Shown: positions 21,733-31,858 of the stretch, piece by piece
How the letters are laid out: the number at the start of each line of letters is the position of its first letter
How positions within the stretch are numbered: position 1 is the first letter of the stretch
Assembly (NCBI RefSeq): GCF_019393635.1
Contig: NC_057861.1
Coordinates: 92,734,827 to 92,798,826 of the forward strand
Length of the DNA: 64,000 bases
Direction of reading: 5' to 3'
Origin: Dromiciops gliroides
Taxonomy: Eukaryota; Chordata; Mammalia; Microbiotheria; Microbiotheriidae
Program-made: the position numbers and the translations under genes
The notes under the pieces: generated by a model
The model's database searches: none
Told to the model about the DNA's origin: nothing
The model's input: the letters and a program-made list of their open reading frames with translations, nothing else

Positions 21733-23127
21733 AATTTTGAGGGATGTCCAATATAACTATAATTTATTCTACAGTTGTGGTCATGTTATTGCTGTTGTTA
21801 TTAAAATCATCTTGCAGTCAACAGTACTGAGATTACATTCCTAGTTCCAATATTTACTAGATGAATGATCTTGAGGACATCATATGGGTAAGCCATAAAA
21901 TTTAGAATTAGAAGGAGCCCTAGAGATTATTTTACTTGCTTGGTCCTTTATGTCATTATCTCTAAAATGTTGATAATAATCCAGAGCATTCCAAACGTTA
22001 AAGTGAAGATTTTGCACAGAGACTTTTGGGATATCCTTTATTTGTTCCCCATCATTTGCCACCTTTGGTGAGGAGAATGCTCTGGAAACCTTAAAGTGCT
22101 CTAGAAATGTCAGTTATCATTACTCTGACATGCCACTAACCAGGGCATGAGGGTCCTTTTCTTTCAGATGCAAACAATGCAATTTCATATTGATTTTTTT
22201 CTCCAGAACTTGGCTGAGTCTCATAATACAGAATTGAGAAGTATCTTCCTGAAGGTAGTTCTGTGGGAAATATATATATATAGAAAGTTTTAGCTCCTGG
22301 TCTAGGCAGGTCAATAAGAAAGATTTAGCCATCATTGTAATTGATCACCTGGTGGGCAATGCTAGTGACTAAGATGCTGTTGCCTTTGTCTTCAGTTCCT
22401 CAAGTCTGTAATATGTACACTAGGAGAACCTTTCAACCCTTGGAAATTCTATTCCCAGGAGGGAGCTAACAGGATAACAGATGTTTGCAAATCATTTGGT
22501 TTGGCTGTGATTAATTAGTTTTTAATGACATTCTCATGTACTTGTTATAAATCATTAAGTCTGCAGCAGAGTATTTCCAACACTAAGCAGGTCTAGCCTA
22601 TATGAGCTGGCTAATAGTGAAGTTAGAGTAATCTGCCCCATTCTTTTTTTCCCCCTTATCACCTTTGTTTCCTCTCCTTCTCTTAATCTTCTCTTCTCAT
22701 GCCATTTTACTCATGCCATTTTGTCTCTAAAACTCTTGATTTCCCTTTCTTTTTACCTCTTCCTCCAGCTTTTTCTTCCTTCTAAACTCTGTACTTCACC
22801 CTTCTTTAATGATAATAAAAATATTGACAATGATAACACAAAGACTTTTTGTAAAACGTAGGTGACCATGGGAACTGAAGGTTTATGTCAACAGAGCCCA
22901 TTCTCTGCCTAGTTCAACACCACTGCTAAGGCACCAGAGAGGGTTGAATGACTGTTATCTGAGGATCAACTAAGTTAAATTCATAATACTTGATGACTAG
23001 GTTGTTTATGGGGAGATTAAATTTTTGGCAGAGTAATTGTAACAGATCATTTTACCAAATCAAAGAAAGATTGGCATTTTTATGGGTGGAAGGAATACTC
23101 CCACTGACGAAACTGGCAAACACTATT
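21733..23127. other. about 1.4 kb mostly unassigned, candidate conserved element at 22485-22620
   Basis: Positions 21890-22120 hold a decayed MIR-like piece ending 'aaatgtcagttatcat'. The rest was not recognised. Positions 22490-22600 combine 'tgattaattag' and 'taaatcattaag' homeodomain-type cores in non-repetitive sequence. 22640-22800 is pyrimidine-rich. Confidence 0.25.
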
Positions 23128-23141
23128 CAATTATAATATTT

Positions 23142-23280
23142 TTTTTTCCAGGGCAATGGGGGTTAAGTGACTTGCCCAGGGTCACACAGCTAGTAAGTGT
23201 CAAGCATCCGAGGCCAGATTTGAACTCAGGTACTCCTGAATCCAGGGCCGATGCTTTATCCACTGCCACCTAGCTGCCGC
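23142..23280 (-). mobile_element. tRNA-derived SINE just upstream of the OTUB1 copy
   Basis: Antisense SINE of the GGGCAATG tail type. Perfect 14-bp duplication CAATTATAATATTT at 23128-23141 and 23281-23294. Confidence 0.9.
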
Positions 23281-23299
23281 CAATTATAATATTTACAAT

Positions 23300-23460
23300 A
23301 ATAAGGATACTGAGGCAATATTAATGGATTTGGACTTGGAAGACCCGGAATACATTGGACAAGTCATTTCTTAGCACCTCAGTTTCTTCCCCTTTGAAGT
23401 AGTTAGAATAGATGACATCTATGGTCTCTTCCAGCTCTAAAGCTATGATAATCTATTATA
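23300..23460 (+). mobile_element. MIR-type SINE, old
   Basis: Sense blocks 'attggacaagtcatttctta', 'cacctcagtttcttcccct' and 'tctcttccagctctaaagct'. Confidence 0.65.
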
Positions 23461-23802
23461 GCACTAAAGCTCCTGCTGGGGATCATAATTGTATTAAGGA
23501 AAGAAGGCCAGAGACCCTGGCTTAGAAGCACAAATTTAACCTCATCCCCTTCCCTTTCAATGATGCCAAGTTTCTACTTGAATTGTATTGTCTTCAAGGT
23601 AATGGTATACAATCATGCAAACTGTCACAGGAATGCCAGAAATTGGAAAGAATTACTCCCCTAAACTAAATAGCCAGGGTTCCCAGGAGATTTAGCTTTG
23701 TTCAGGGAAGATAGTGGGTAGGATCGGAGAGAAGGAGATCTTGACCTATGCTCCTTTTGTGAGCCAACCTGATGGGACTATGGGATTGACAAACCCAGAG
23801 CT

Positions 23803-23860
23803 AAAAATACGTTGAGCAGTTGCGCGCATGTTGGCTGGGCAGTGAACGCACTGTTTAAAG
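23803..23860 (+). promoter_or_regulatory. possible TATA-like box and 5' leader of the OTUB1 copy
   Basis: AAAAATA at 23803-23809 stands 52 bases before the start codon. Between them the sequence turns abruptly CpG-rich ('ttgcgcgcatg', 'gaacgcactg'). A five-codon upstream frame opens with ATG at 23828 and stops before the main ATG. The main ATG has AAAG before it and G after it, an acceptable initiation context. Whether the CpG-rich leader came with the mRNA or is local is not known, and promoter activity is a guess. Confidence 0.25.
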
Positions 23861-24673
23861 ATGGCGGCGGAGGAACCTCCTCAGCAGAAGCAGGATCCTC
23901 TGGAAAACGACTCTGAAGGAGTTAACTGTTTGGCCTACGATGAAGCCATCATGATGCAGCAGGACCAAATTCAGCAAGAGATTGCCATCCAGAATCCGCT
24001 GGTCTCAGAGCGCCTGCAGCTCACGGTGCTTTCGGAGGAGTATGCGGAAGAGGACAACGTCTATCAACAGAAGATCAAGGACCTCCACAAAAAATACTCC
24101 TACCTCCGAAAAACCAGGCCTGATGGCAACTGCTTCTACCGAGCCTTCGGCTTCTCCCACCTGGAGTCCCTTCTGGAAGACAGCGAGGAGCTGCAGAGGT
24201 TCAAAGCCATCTCCGCCAAGAGCAAAGAGGACCTGGTGTCCCAGGGCTTCACTGAGTTCGCCATCGAGGATTTCCACAACACCTTAATGGACCTGATCGA
24301 GCAGGTGGAGAAGCATACCTCAGTGACCAAACTGCTGGCCTCGTTCAATGACCAGAGCACCTCCGACTACCTGGTTGTCTACCTGCGGCTGCTCACCTCT
24401 GGCTACCTGCAGCGTGAGAGCAAGTTCTTCAAGCACTTCATTGAGGGGGGACAGACGGTCGAGGAGTTTTGTCATCAGGAGGTGGAACCCATGTGCAAGG
24501 AGAGTGACCACATCCATATCATGGCGCTGGCGCAGGCCCTTAGTGTCCCCATCCTGGTGGAGTACATGGACCGCGGTGAGGGGACCACACATCCCCACGT
24601 CTTCCCAGAGGACTCAGAGCCCAAGGTGTATCTACTGTACAGACCGGGACACTATGACATCCTTTACAAATAG
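23861..24673 (+). CDS. OTUB1: intact intronless OTUB1 retrocopy (ubiquitin thioesterase)
   Basis: The 270-residue product matches mammalian OTUB1 (271 residues in human) from the MAAEE start to the GHYDILYK end. OTUB1 is a cytosolic and nuclear OTU-family cysteine protease that prefers Lys48-linked ubiquitin chains and also binds E2 enzymes such as UBE2N to block their ubiquitin transfer without catalysis. Visible landmarks: the N-terminal acidic arm that contacts donor ubiquitin and E2 (residues 1-45), Asp88 and catalytic Cys91 in PDGNCFYRAF, and His264 and Asp266 in GHYDILYK (human 265 and 267). One Gly is missing at GEGTT near residue 240. The normal gene is split into several exons; this copy is not, which marks it as reverse-transcribed. 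There is no stop or frameshift. The start is set by identity of the N terminus. Recent arrival, or selection for function, would both explain the open frame. Expression cannot be judged from sequence. Confidence 0.9.
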   Translation: MAAEEPPQQKQDPLENDSEGVNCLAYDEAIMMQQDQIQQEIAIQNPLVSERLQLTVLSEEYAEEDNVYQQKIKDLHKKYSYLRKTRPDGNCFYRAFGFSHLESLLEDSEELQRFKAISAKSKEDLVSQGFTEFAIEDFHNTLMDLIEQVEKHTSVTKLLASFNDQSTSDYLVVYLRLLTSGYLQRESKFFKHFIEGGQTVEEFCHQEVEPMCKESDHIHIMALAQALSVPILVEYMDRGEGTTHPHVFPEDSEPKVYLLYRPGHYDILYK

Positions 24674-25510
24674 GTGGCCTCTGCCTGCAGCTGCCCTCCC
24701 TTGCTGGAGCCAATCCTGCCCCTCCCCCTCCCCCTCCCCCTTTCTTCCTGCTAACTGGCGTTAGCCATGGACAAAGGTTTTTTGGTTTCTTTTTTTGTTT
24801 GTTTTTTAGTTTTGGTGTGTGTGTGTGTGTGTGTGTGTAGTTGTAAATGGTCATATTTCACTCCCCCTTTCCCCTTCTTGTGACCACATAAAATTTTGCG
24901 TGTTTTTTTTTTGTTTGTTTTGTTTTGTTTTGTTTTTAAGGGGAGGCTGTTGATGGGGGAGGGAAAGCAGAAGCACTCTCTTTGATGGAGAATGACAGCT
25001 GCTTAGTGGAGATGAAGATGTAGATAACATCTTTAAGAAATGACAACAGTAGCTTTTCAGAGCAGCAGTAATCAGCTTTGGAGGTAAGGGAGATGGCAGC
25101 TACAGATGCAGAGTGGAGCAGCAGTAGGGTACACCATGTTGTTGGGAGATGAAGTCATGAGAAGCCATCCAGCTAGTCCTCGACATGATGCCAATACGTT
25201 ACCATAGCAGCATAGATTTTCTAGGGAAGATTCAGAAGGCAATATGTGAATCTGTGGAAGAGTTTGTATATGAAAGAGTTTTCTCATGTCATTTTACATT
25301 TCTATTCTGCCCTAATAAAAAGCTGGTTTTGGTCTGTTAGTAGAGAATTAACAGAATATAGACTTGACCTGTATTTGCATAACTGTCACTGTGAGATCGC
25401 CTCAATGTTAAGGTCCTCTTCCAGAATGAAGAATAAAGAACAAAAACAACTGCCTCCCAAAGCACCCTTCACTGAACCTGTTGTATTAGGAGATTCCAAA
25501 GAAATGTTGA
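24674..25510 (+). other. 3' UTR-like sequence after the OTUB1 copy, end undefined
   Basis: After the TAG the sequence has C-rich (CCCCCT)n at 24718-24741, a T-rich part, (GT)n and more T-rich sequence with (TTTTG)n at 24914-24936, which fits an mRNA trailer. AATAAA hexamers occur at 25313-25318 and 25432-25437. The latter precedes 'gaacaaaaacaac', which might be a decayed poly(A). I could not find a convincing poly(A) tract or target-site duplication, so the 3' border of the retrocopy is open. Confidence 0.35.
24814..24838. repeat. (GT)n microsatellite
   Basis: Twelve uninterrupted GT units in the trailing sequence of the OTUB1 copy. Confidence 0.9.
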
Positions 25511-25514
25511 ACAT

Positions 25515-25515
<1 letters not shown>

Positions 25516-25558
<43 letters not shown>

Positions 25559-25640
25559 CGTAGCTAGTCGTAGCTAGTAGCAGCAGCAGTAGTAGTAGGA
25601 GTAGCAGTAGTAGGAGTAGGAGTAGAAGGAAGAGTAGTAT
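25516..25640. repeat. (TAG)n trinucleotide tract, degenerate at its end
   Basis: About fourteen perfect TAG units, then TAGCTAGTCG, CAG and AGGAGTAG variants. The tyrosine- and leucine-rich frame on the other strand is an artefact of this tract. Confidence 0.95.
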
Positions 25641-25734
25641 CATTTAGCAGTAGCAACTATTACTGACAACTATAGTGTAGCAAATAAAAGTTTTCAAAAC
25701 ACTTTTCTCATTGCAGGTGAGTAAAGTGAGTATT

Positions 25735-25860
25735 CATATTATCAGATTATTAGAATTGAAGGGACCTTGGAGAATATCTAGCTTAACTTCCTCACTTTAC
25801 ACATGAGAAAAATGTTATGTTTTATGACATATACTGGTAGTGGGTGGCAGAGCTAGGCAT
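25735..25860 (-). mobile_element. MIR-type SINE, old
   Basis: Antisense blocks 'gaagggaccttggagaatat', 'cctcactttacacatgagaa' and 'gtgggtggcagagctaggca'. Confidence 0.65.
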
Positions 25861-26089
25861 CCAGGCCCTCTTTTTATCAAATCCTCTCATGAAATCTTTC
25901 TCCTTTATCATTCTACCTCTCAAATCTCTTGTTATCTACCATCTAATCACATACCCCAAAGGAAGCCCATGTTACCTTGGGCAGCTCAATCAACTTCCCT
26001 AGGCCCGAGTTTCCTTATAATTTAAATGAGGTTTCACTAGAGGACCTCTCAGGTTCCTTCCAGTTAATAATAAGAATAAGAATTTTAGA

Positions 26090-26320
26090 ATTATTAGAAT
26101 TAGAATTTATATAGTGTTTAAGGTTTGCAAAACACTTTACAAATAGCTCATTTTCGTCTTACCACCAAAAGACATAGGCACTATTATTACCCCCATTTCA
26201 GAGAAGCAGAGAAGTTAAACAATTTGTCCGGCTAGTAACTGTCTGAGGGCAGATTTGAACTCCGGCCTCTATAGATCCAGATCACATTCTCTATCCATTG
26301 TGACACTTAGTTAGGATTAT
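26090..26320 (-). mobile_element. MIR/CORE-SINE, old
   Basis: Antisense order: 'ggtttgcaaaacactttaca', 'attattacccccatttcaga', 'gtctgagggcagatttgaac'. Confidence 0.75.
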
Positions 26321-27300
26321 GATCCTATGATTATAAGGTATTGCTTTTTTTGTATGTGAACTATTTGTTTGTTGAAAGGGGACAGAAAATAATGTTTGTA
26401 TAAGTAAAACTGATTTTTTAAAAATCAAATTGTGAAGAATTGTCTTTAAAAAATTAAAAAAAAACCCACAATAATTGAAGAGACATGTACTTCTGAAACC
26501 CTGTAAAAGAGCTTCCTTCCCCTAATGGGGAAAAATGTATTGAGGGGACCTGTTTGAAAACTTATTGATGAGGTAACAATGGTTGTAGGGCATTGTAGTT
26601 CATGTATGCACGTTAGTATTTTTTTTGTTTGTTTGTTTTTTAGGATTCTGTAGTTTATAACTTTGAAACACTTAAATAACAAATTAGGGACTATGGGAAG
26701 ATTGTATAAAGATTGTAGGGTTCATAACTCACAGAGACCTAGATTTCTTGAGTTTTACCTTACATGGTAAAGATAAATCATGAACCACCAGTGCACTCTG
26801 ATTTAATTCACCAAAAGATATAAGAAGATACAACAATTAAGAGATAGAAAGATAAGTAGTAGGATAAGCTGAGTAGAGGAGTTACAAGAAGCTAAGGAAA
26901 GAATATACAGTAGGCTAGGAAAGAAACTGCTCTTTAGCTAAGAACTTGCTGATTGAAAGAAAAGTCATCACTTGACTGGCTGGAGAAAGGTTAGATCAAC
27001 TGAGAAGGTTCTTTAGTTACTGGATGTTGTACAAAGTAGGCTATCTAGTGCCATCTACAGACTGAGAGAGGAGAAAATTCTCAGGGAGTGCCTGATTGAT
27101 CTCACCCTCTGTAGTTTGGGGGCAGGTGTGGGGGAGAAGGAACAGAAAGAGTAAGATAAATTTTGTATCTATATTTCTATGGTCTGTGATTACTAGAGAA
27201 ATGACTTGGCTTTGCTTAAAGATGCCTGAAAAAAGCATAATCCCATTGAATAAAGAGCTTAATCAGCTGTTCTACATTTCCCAGAGAGCCAAGCTTGTAA
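26321..27300. other. about 1 kb unassigned
   Basis: No repeat recognised. A short (TTTG)n run at 26621-26640 and G/A-rich parts at 26820-26900 are the only landmarks. Confidence 0.25.
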
Positions 27301-27311
27301 TAAATGAATAC

Positions 27312-27314
<3 letters not shown>

Positions 27315-27361
<47 letters not shown>

Positions 27362-27680
27362 GATAAAGAGATAGAGATAGGTAGATAGATGATAGAGAGA
27401 TAGGTGATAAAAAGAGATAGGTAGAAAGGTAGAAGATAGATGATAGACACATGATATGTGGATGGTTGGCTAATGTGTATGTATGGATGAATGGATGGAT
27501 AGATGTTAGAGATAGAAAGATAGAGACTGATATATAATACAAAAATGATGGTGGAAAATAGAGATGGAGATATATAGATGATAGATACATATATGAATGG
27601 ATGGATGAATGGATAGATGATGGATGGATAGTTGCTAGATAGAGATGGAAAGAGAGATTGATAGATGATGGAGGGATGGA
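27315..27680. repeat. compound (GA)n and (GATA/GATG)n microsatellite
   Basis: Forty-five bases of pure GA lead into about 320 bases of GATA, GATG and GGAT variants. Frames on both strands here encode only low-complexity Leu/Ser/Tyr or Arg/Glu strings. Confidence 0.95.
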
Positions 27681-27869
27681 TGCATGAACGGATTGATAGA
27701 TGCTAAATAGATCCCCATGCAGGCATTATAAATTACCATTTTACTAGTAGTAAAGCAACCAGAGAAGCTCTCAGGGCACATAGAGACAGCTGTATAATGC
27801 CCCATCTTCACCCATTCTGACAGCAGTTCATTCACCATACATCTCCTATGTGAATGCCTGGATGAATGT

Positions 27870-28030
27870 ATTAAATAATAGTAACTCACATCTATAATGC
27901 TTTATTTTTTAAAAGCACTTCTCACAAAGCAATTCATATCTCATTCCCATTTTATAGATGCAGAAACTGTTATCCAAAGAAGCAACATATAACTAAAGTT
28001 TCACAGAACTTGAGCTTGTAGATAGTTCTT
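27870..28030 (-). mobile_element. MIR-type SINE, old
   Basis: Antisense blocks 'tcccattttatagatgcaga' and 'aagcaattcatatctcattc' near the usual spacing. Confidence 0.5.
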
Positions 28031-28519
28031 CAAAGGGAACACTTGGGGTTTGACCAAACCTTATCACTAACTCAATGTTTTTGAAAGGTTTTTAATATGG
28101 AAATAAATTTACATTTGTTCTTCTCAGCACCATGGAGCAATGAAGCAATGGAAGTCTGAAAGAGGAAGATTTCAGTTCAGTGAAAAAGCTTCCTCTAAAT
28201 TAGATATGTCCCCAAGTGGAATTGGGATGATTCAGGATGTAGTGCATTTCTTATCAATGGAACTGTTCAGTTAGAGATTTGGTGTCCAGTTTTCTGGCAT
28301 ATTGAAAAGGGGATTCCTGCTTAGTTATAGCTGAACAAGATGATGTCTAAAGTTCTTTCCAAGTCTTTTACAAGTCTCAGATGGAGATTCTGTGAAGAAA
28401 TAAATCAAAGTCAGAAAAAGACAGATGTTGTAATCATCTAGGTGAGAGGTGCTATGGGCCTGAAATAAAGAAAGGGAACTGAGAACAGATAAGGGGGGAA
28501 ATAGTTTAATACATATTGT
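28031..28519. other. unassigned
   Basis: No repeat or gene recognised. Confidence 0.25.
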
Positions 28520-28760
28520 GGAGGTAGAAGGTGGATCAAGTGAAGAACTTGGTATTAAGAGGACTGGTTTTAACTTCCACCTCAGATATTTACTAGCTGT
28601 GTGTCCAACAAGCCTCTTAATCTCTCTAAGACTCAGTTTCCTTATATATAAAATAGAATTATACCTAGCTTACAACATTGTTAAGAGAATTAAACGAGAT
28701 GATGCATGAAAATTGTTTTGTGAACTTCAAAAAGCTATATAAAGTTGAGCCATTGTTATT
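28520..28760 (+). mobile_element. CORE-SINE (MIR/MAR1 type), old
   Basis: Sense blocks 'cagatatttactagctgtgt', 'ctaagactcagtttcctta' and the tail 'ttttgtgaacttcaaaaagc'. Confidence 0.65.
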
Positions 28761-28839
28761 AGTGACATTGAATGAGACAGGCAAGAGGAGAAAGATTCAA
28801 AGATTACACCAATGTTTGGGCACAGGTACATGAATCGAT

Positions 28840-29062
28840 GAATGGTAGTATGTGTATGTGTGCTTGTGCATGTACATGATGTATATGTATATAGAACTAT
28901 ACTTTCTCTCCCATTAGAATGTAACCTCTTTGTGAGTAGAGATTGTTTCATTCCTCTTATCATATTCCCAATGACTGAAACATAGTTGATGCTTAATAAA
29001 TGCTTATTGCTTGATTAATTGAATGAAATTTTCAGCTAGTGAAAATGAAGGGTAAAATGGTT
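28840..29062 (+). mobile_element. L2 3' end with flanks, duplicate of 31800-32025
   Basis: 'cccattagaatgtaacctct', 'gagattgtttcattcctctt' and 'gcttaataaatgcttattgc' make an L2 3' end. Similarity to 31800-32025 continues past the L2 end through 'aattgaatgaaatt' and 'gaaaatgaaggg'. Confidence 0.6.
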
Positions 29063-29078
29063 AAGAAATAGAAAATTT

Positions 29079-29230
29079 GGGCAGCTAGGTGGCGCAGTGG
29101 ATAAAGCACTGGCCCTGGATTCAGGAGGACTTAAGTTTAAATTCGTCCTTGGACACTTGACACTTACTAGCTGTGTGATCCTGGGCAAGTCACTTAACCC
29201 CACAGTTATTTCCCCACAAAAAAAGAAAGA
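29079..29230 (+). mobile_element. young tRNA-derived SINE
   Basis: Sense SINE with perfect 16-bp duplication AAGAAATAGAAAATTT at 29063-29078 and 29231-29246. Confidence 0.9.
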
Positions 29231-29367
29231 AAGAAATAGAAAATTTAGGAAAGGTACAAGGCTTAGGAGGAAGATTATGAGTCCAGTTTTAGTCATGCAG
29301 ATTTTGAGGTGCCAGTGAGAAATCAAGATCATAATGTCAATAAATATAAAATGAAATATTTATAAAG

Positions 29368-29505
29368 GGGCAGCTAGGTGGCGCAGTGGATAGAGCACTG
29401 GCCCTGGAGTCAAGAGGACCTGAGTTCAAATCCAGCCTCAGACATTTAATACTTACTAGCTGTGTGACCCTGGGCAAGTCACTTAACCCCAATTCCCTCA
29501 CCCAA

Positions 29506-29536
<31 letters not shown>
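29368..29536 (+). mobile_element. young tRNA-derived SINE with (AAT)n tail
   Basis: Full SINE from GGGGCAGCTAGGTGGCGCAG to CCAATTCCCTCACC, then eleven AAT units at 29503-29536 as its tail. Confidence 0.9.
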
Positions 29537-29539
<3 letters not shown>

Positions 29540-29574
29540 CTATGAGACTATCTAGTTTATAGGATCAAATAGTT

Positions 29575-29790
29575 ATAAGATCATAGACTTAAAGCTGGAA
29601 GAACCATCAGAGGCCATCTAGCCCTATCTCCTCATTTTACAGATGAAGAAATTGAGACACAGAGGCGTTATGTGACTTGCCCATGGCCATAGAAGTGGCC
29701 ATGGCACCAGAGAAGCAATTTGAGCATAAGTCTTCTGACTGCAGGACCACCCTGGAGTATCCTGGAGTATTCTACCACCCTGCTGAAGAG
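29575..29790 (-). mobile_element. MIR-type SINE, old
   Basis: Antisense 'ccatctagccctatctcctc', 'attttacagatgaagaaatt' and 'gtgacttgcccatggccat'. A local duplication of 'cctggagtat' sits at its end. Confidence 0.75.
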
Positions 29791-29874
29791 GTACAAGAGC
29801 CACCATTCTTTTCATGTAGTTGGAGCTAAATAAGCTTCTCTCTTTCTGTTGAAGGCGGAAACATCTGTCCATTC

Positions 29875-30850
29875 TCCCAGGTTCATTACCTCAGTATTGT
29901 CCTCAATTTTTCACTCTCCTGCCGCCACCTATCTGATCACTTGCCAAATCTCGCCATTTCTTCCTTTGTAGCATGTCTCACATCCTAACCCTAACCCTTC
30001 TCTATACTCACACAGTAGCCATCTTAGTTCAGGTCCTCATTGCCTCTCACCTAGATTATTGCAATACCTGAAAAGGGTTACTTGCTTCAAGTCTCTTATC
30101 ATTTCAGGACATCCTACATATTTGCTACCAAAGTAACTTTCCTGCATCATAGATGAGATTATGTCACTCCCAGTCAAACATTTCTAGAGTCTTCCAATTG
30201 CCTCTAGTATAAAATATAAAGTCTTCTGTTTATCTTTTAAAGCCCTTCACAACTTGACCTCAACTTCTCTTTCCAGAATCAATGAACATTATTCCTCTTC
30301 CTATACTCAATGATTTGGGGGCAGCTAGGTGGCACAATTGATAAAGCACTGACCTTGGAATCATGAGGACCTGATTTCAAATCTCACCCCATATACATAC
30401 TAGCTTTGTGACAGTGGGTAAGTCACTTACTCCCAAATGCCTTAAACATCTGGGGTCATCTCCAGTTGTCCTGATGTATGCCTTACCATTGGACCTGGGT
30501 GGCTTGGAAAAGAGAATGAGGTCAGTGACCTTGCACAGCCCTCCCTCTTAAATCCAATTCAGATCAAGTCATGATATCTGTCATGGTCCTCTTAGAGAAC
30601 AAAGGTCAAACAACAACCCTGTGATCAAGGAAAATGGCCTTTCTCTTCCTCATATGTGATGTTCCTTTTCCTCTTTCCATGACTTTGCACACACTATACT
30701 GCATGCCTGGATTGCACTCCTTTCTTACCTCTACCTCATGGAGTCCTTTCTCTCCTTTAATTCACAGCTCAAACATCAACTCCTACATGAAGCCTTTCTG
30801 ATTCTCCAGCTAGTACTGTCCTTTGAAATTGTTTTGTAGTTTACTATTTT
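29875..30850 (+). mobile_element. L2 LINE, 3' half, split by a composite SINE
   Basis: Left part 29875-30315: 'tcacctagattattgcaata', 'cttttaaagcccttcacaac'. Right part 30620-30850: 'ttgcacacactatactgcat', 'cctacatgaagcctttctga'. The L2 order continues across the SINE at 30318-30615. Confidence 0.8.
30318..30615 (+). mobile_element. long composite SINE with extra 3' module
   Basis: A tRNA-SINE head and core is followed by about 170 bases of a second module: 'atctggggtcatctccagtt', 'ccttgcacagccctccctc', 'aagtcatgatatctgtcatg', 'tcctcttagagaacaaaggt'. The same arrangement occurs inverted at 34275-34590. Confidence 0.7.
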
Positions 30851-30889
30851 GTCTTTATCTGTATTTACTTAGTGTCTGTATAAAACTTT

Positions 30890-31400
30890 ATATATATAAC
30901 TTTATAAAGATTTTCTGTCTTTCTCCCTCTCCCTCTCCCTCCTTCCCTCTCTTCTCTTTCTCCCACTCCTGGGAATGAAAACTCTAACAGAGGTTCTGTG
31001 TAACTAATAATTTATTAATTATGCTAGCAAATAATCAAATTGATGGTCATTGGTCTCTCTGGGTAACAAAGACAAACCATGGAGATCATCAAATGCTTAA
31101 AATAAAAGTATGTGCCCTTGACAGGTGGAGATCAACCCTGATTGGTGAACAGTCAATGTGGGGGTGGATGAGGAGGTGGGATGAAAGCCTTCCTACTCCT
31201 GCTGAGACTCAGCTACCTCCATATAGCAAGACAAATGGATTCATTACCACCCAGACCACTTACGTTGAACAATGGGAATTTCAAGGGCATGAGCCTACTG
31301 CTTTAGGGCTGGAATTCACCTAGATTCTATTTACACTTTTATCAGGATAAAGCTCTCCTAGTTGAGTGGGGTCTACCCATGATTGAAAAGAATATTCCTT
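30890..31400. other. CT-rich stretch and unassigned sequence
   Basis: 30905-30965 is CT-rich. 31021-31323 holds an open frame of 100 codons without any recognised domain (Trp-rich, no motif), which I do not call as a gene. Confidence 0.25.
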
Positions 31401-31404
31401 GGGG

Positions 31405-31540
31405 GGGGCTAGGTGGCACAGTGGATAAAGCGCTGGCTCTGTATTTAAATCCAGCCTCAGACACTTGACACTTACTAGCTGTGTGACCCTGGACAAGTCA
31501 CTTAAGCCCCATTGCCCTGCAAAAAAAATATATTTTCCTG
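31405..31540 (+). mobile_element. tRNA-derived SINE with internal deletion
   Basis: The head GGGCTAGGTGGCACAGTGG is joined to 'aaatccagcctcagacactt' after loss of about 25 bases including part of box B. The tail is the CCATTGCCCTGCAAAAAAA type. Confidence 0.8.
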
Positions 31541-31674
31541 GATGATTAGGCCAATTTCATTGTCAGCCTTATCTTTCAGAGACTGATTTGACCTGCTAGG
31601 ATTGGACTTTGGATGAGGAAATAAAAAGGGAAAAACCCAGATCCTGATATAAATAACTGGTTATTAATGATAAT

Positions 31675-31858
31675 TTATATATTTGTATATATATATATAT
31701 ATATATATATCTATGTCTGCATGTGTGTATATATGTATAAACATGTGTGTTCCAATGAGGAGAAAGTATATATGTATATGTGTATGCACACATATATATG
31801 TATTATAAGGGGGGAGAAAGTATATGTGTGTGTATGTATATACATATATATTGTATAC
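31675..31858. repeat. (TA)n/(TG)n microsatellite cluster
   Basis: Alternating TA, TG and CATA units with two short unique breaks. Confidence 0.9.

Noticed and set aside
23982..24764. Other frames inside the OTUB1 copy, on both strands
   Set aside because: GC-rich coding DNA leaves stops rare in the other frames; these are shadows of the OTUB1 frame.
23806..25200. AATACGTT at 23806-23813 and 25193-25200 as target-site duplication of the OTUB1 retrocopy
   Set aside because: The downstream copy is not preceded by an A-rich tract and eight bases can match by chance.
25386..25643. Minus-strand frame with long Leu and Tyr runs
   Set aside because: It is only the (TAG)n microsatellite read in one frame; the runs follow the trinucleotide unit.
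27216..27590. 124-codon minus-strand frame rich in Ser/Leu
   Set aside because: Falls on the (GA)n/(GATA)n tract and has no domain.
25516..27680. Regularly repeated short units as a possible CRISPR-like array
   Set aside because: Units are 2-4 bases without spacers: microsatellites.
31021..31323. 100-codon plus-strand frame with many Trp
   Set aside because: No family recognised and no supporting neighbours; treated as chance.
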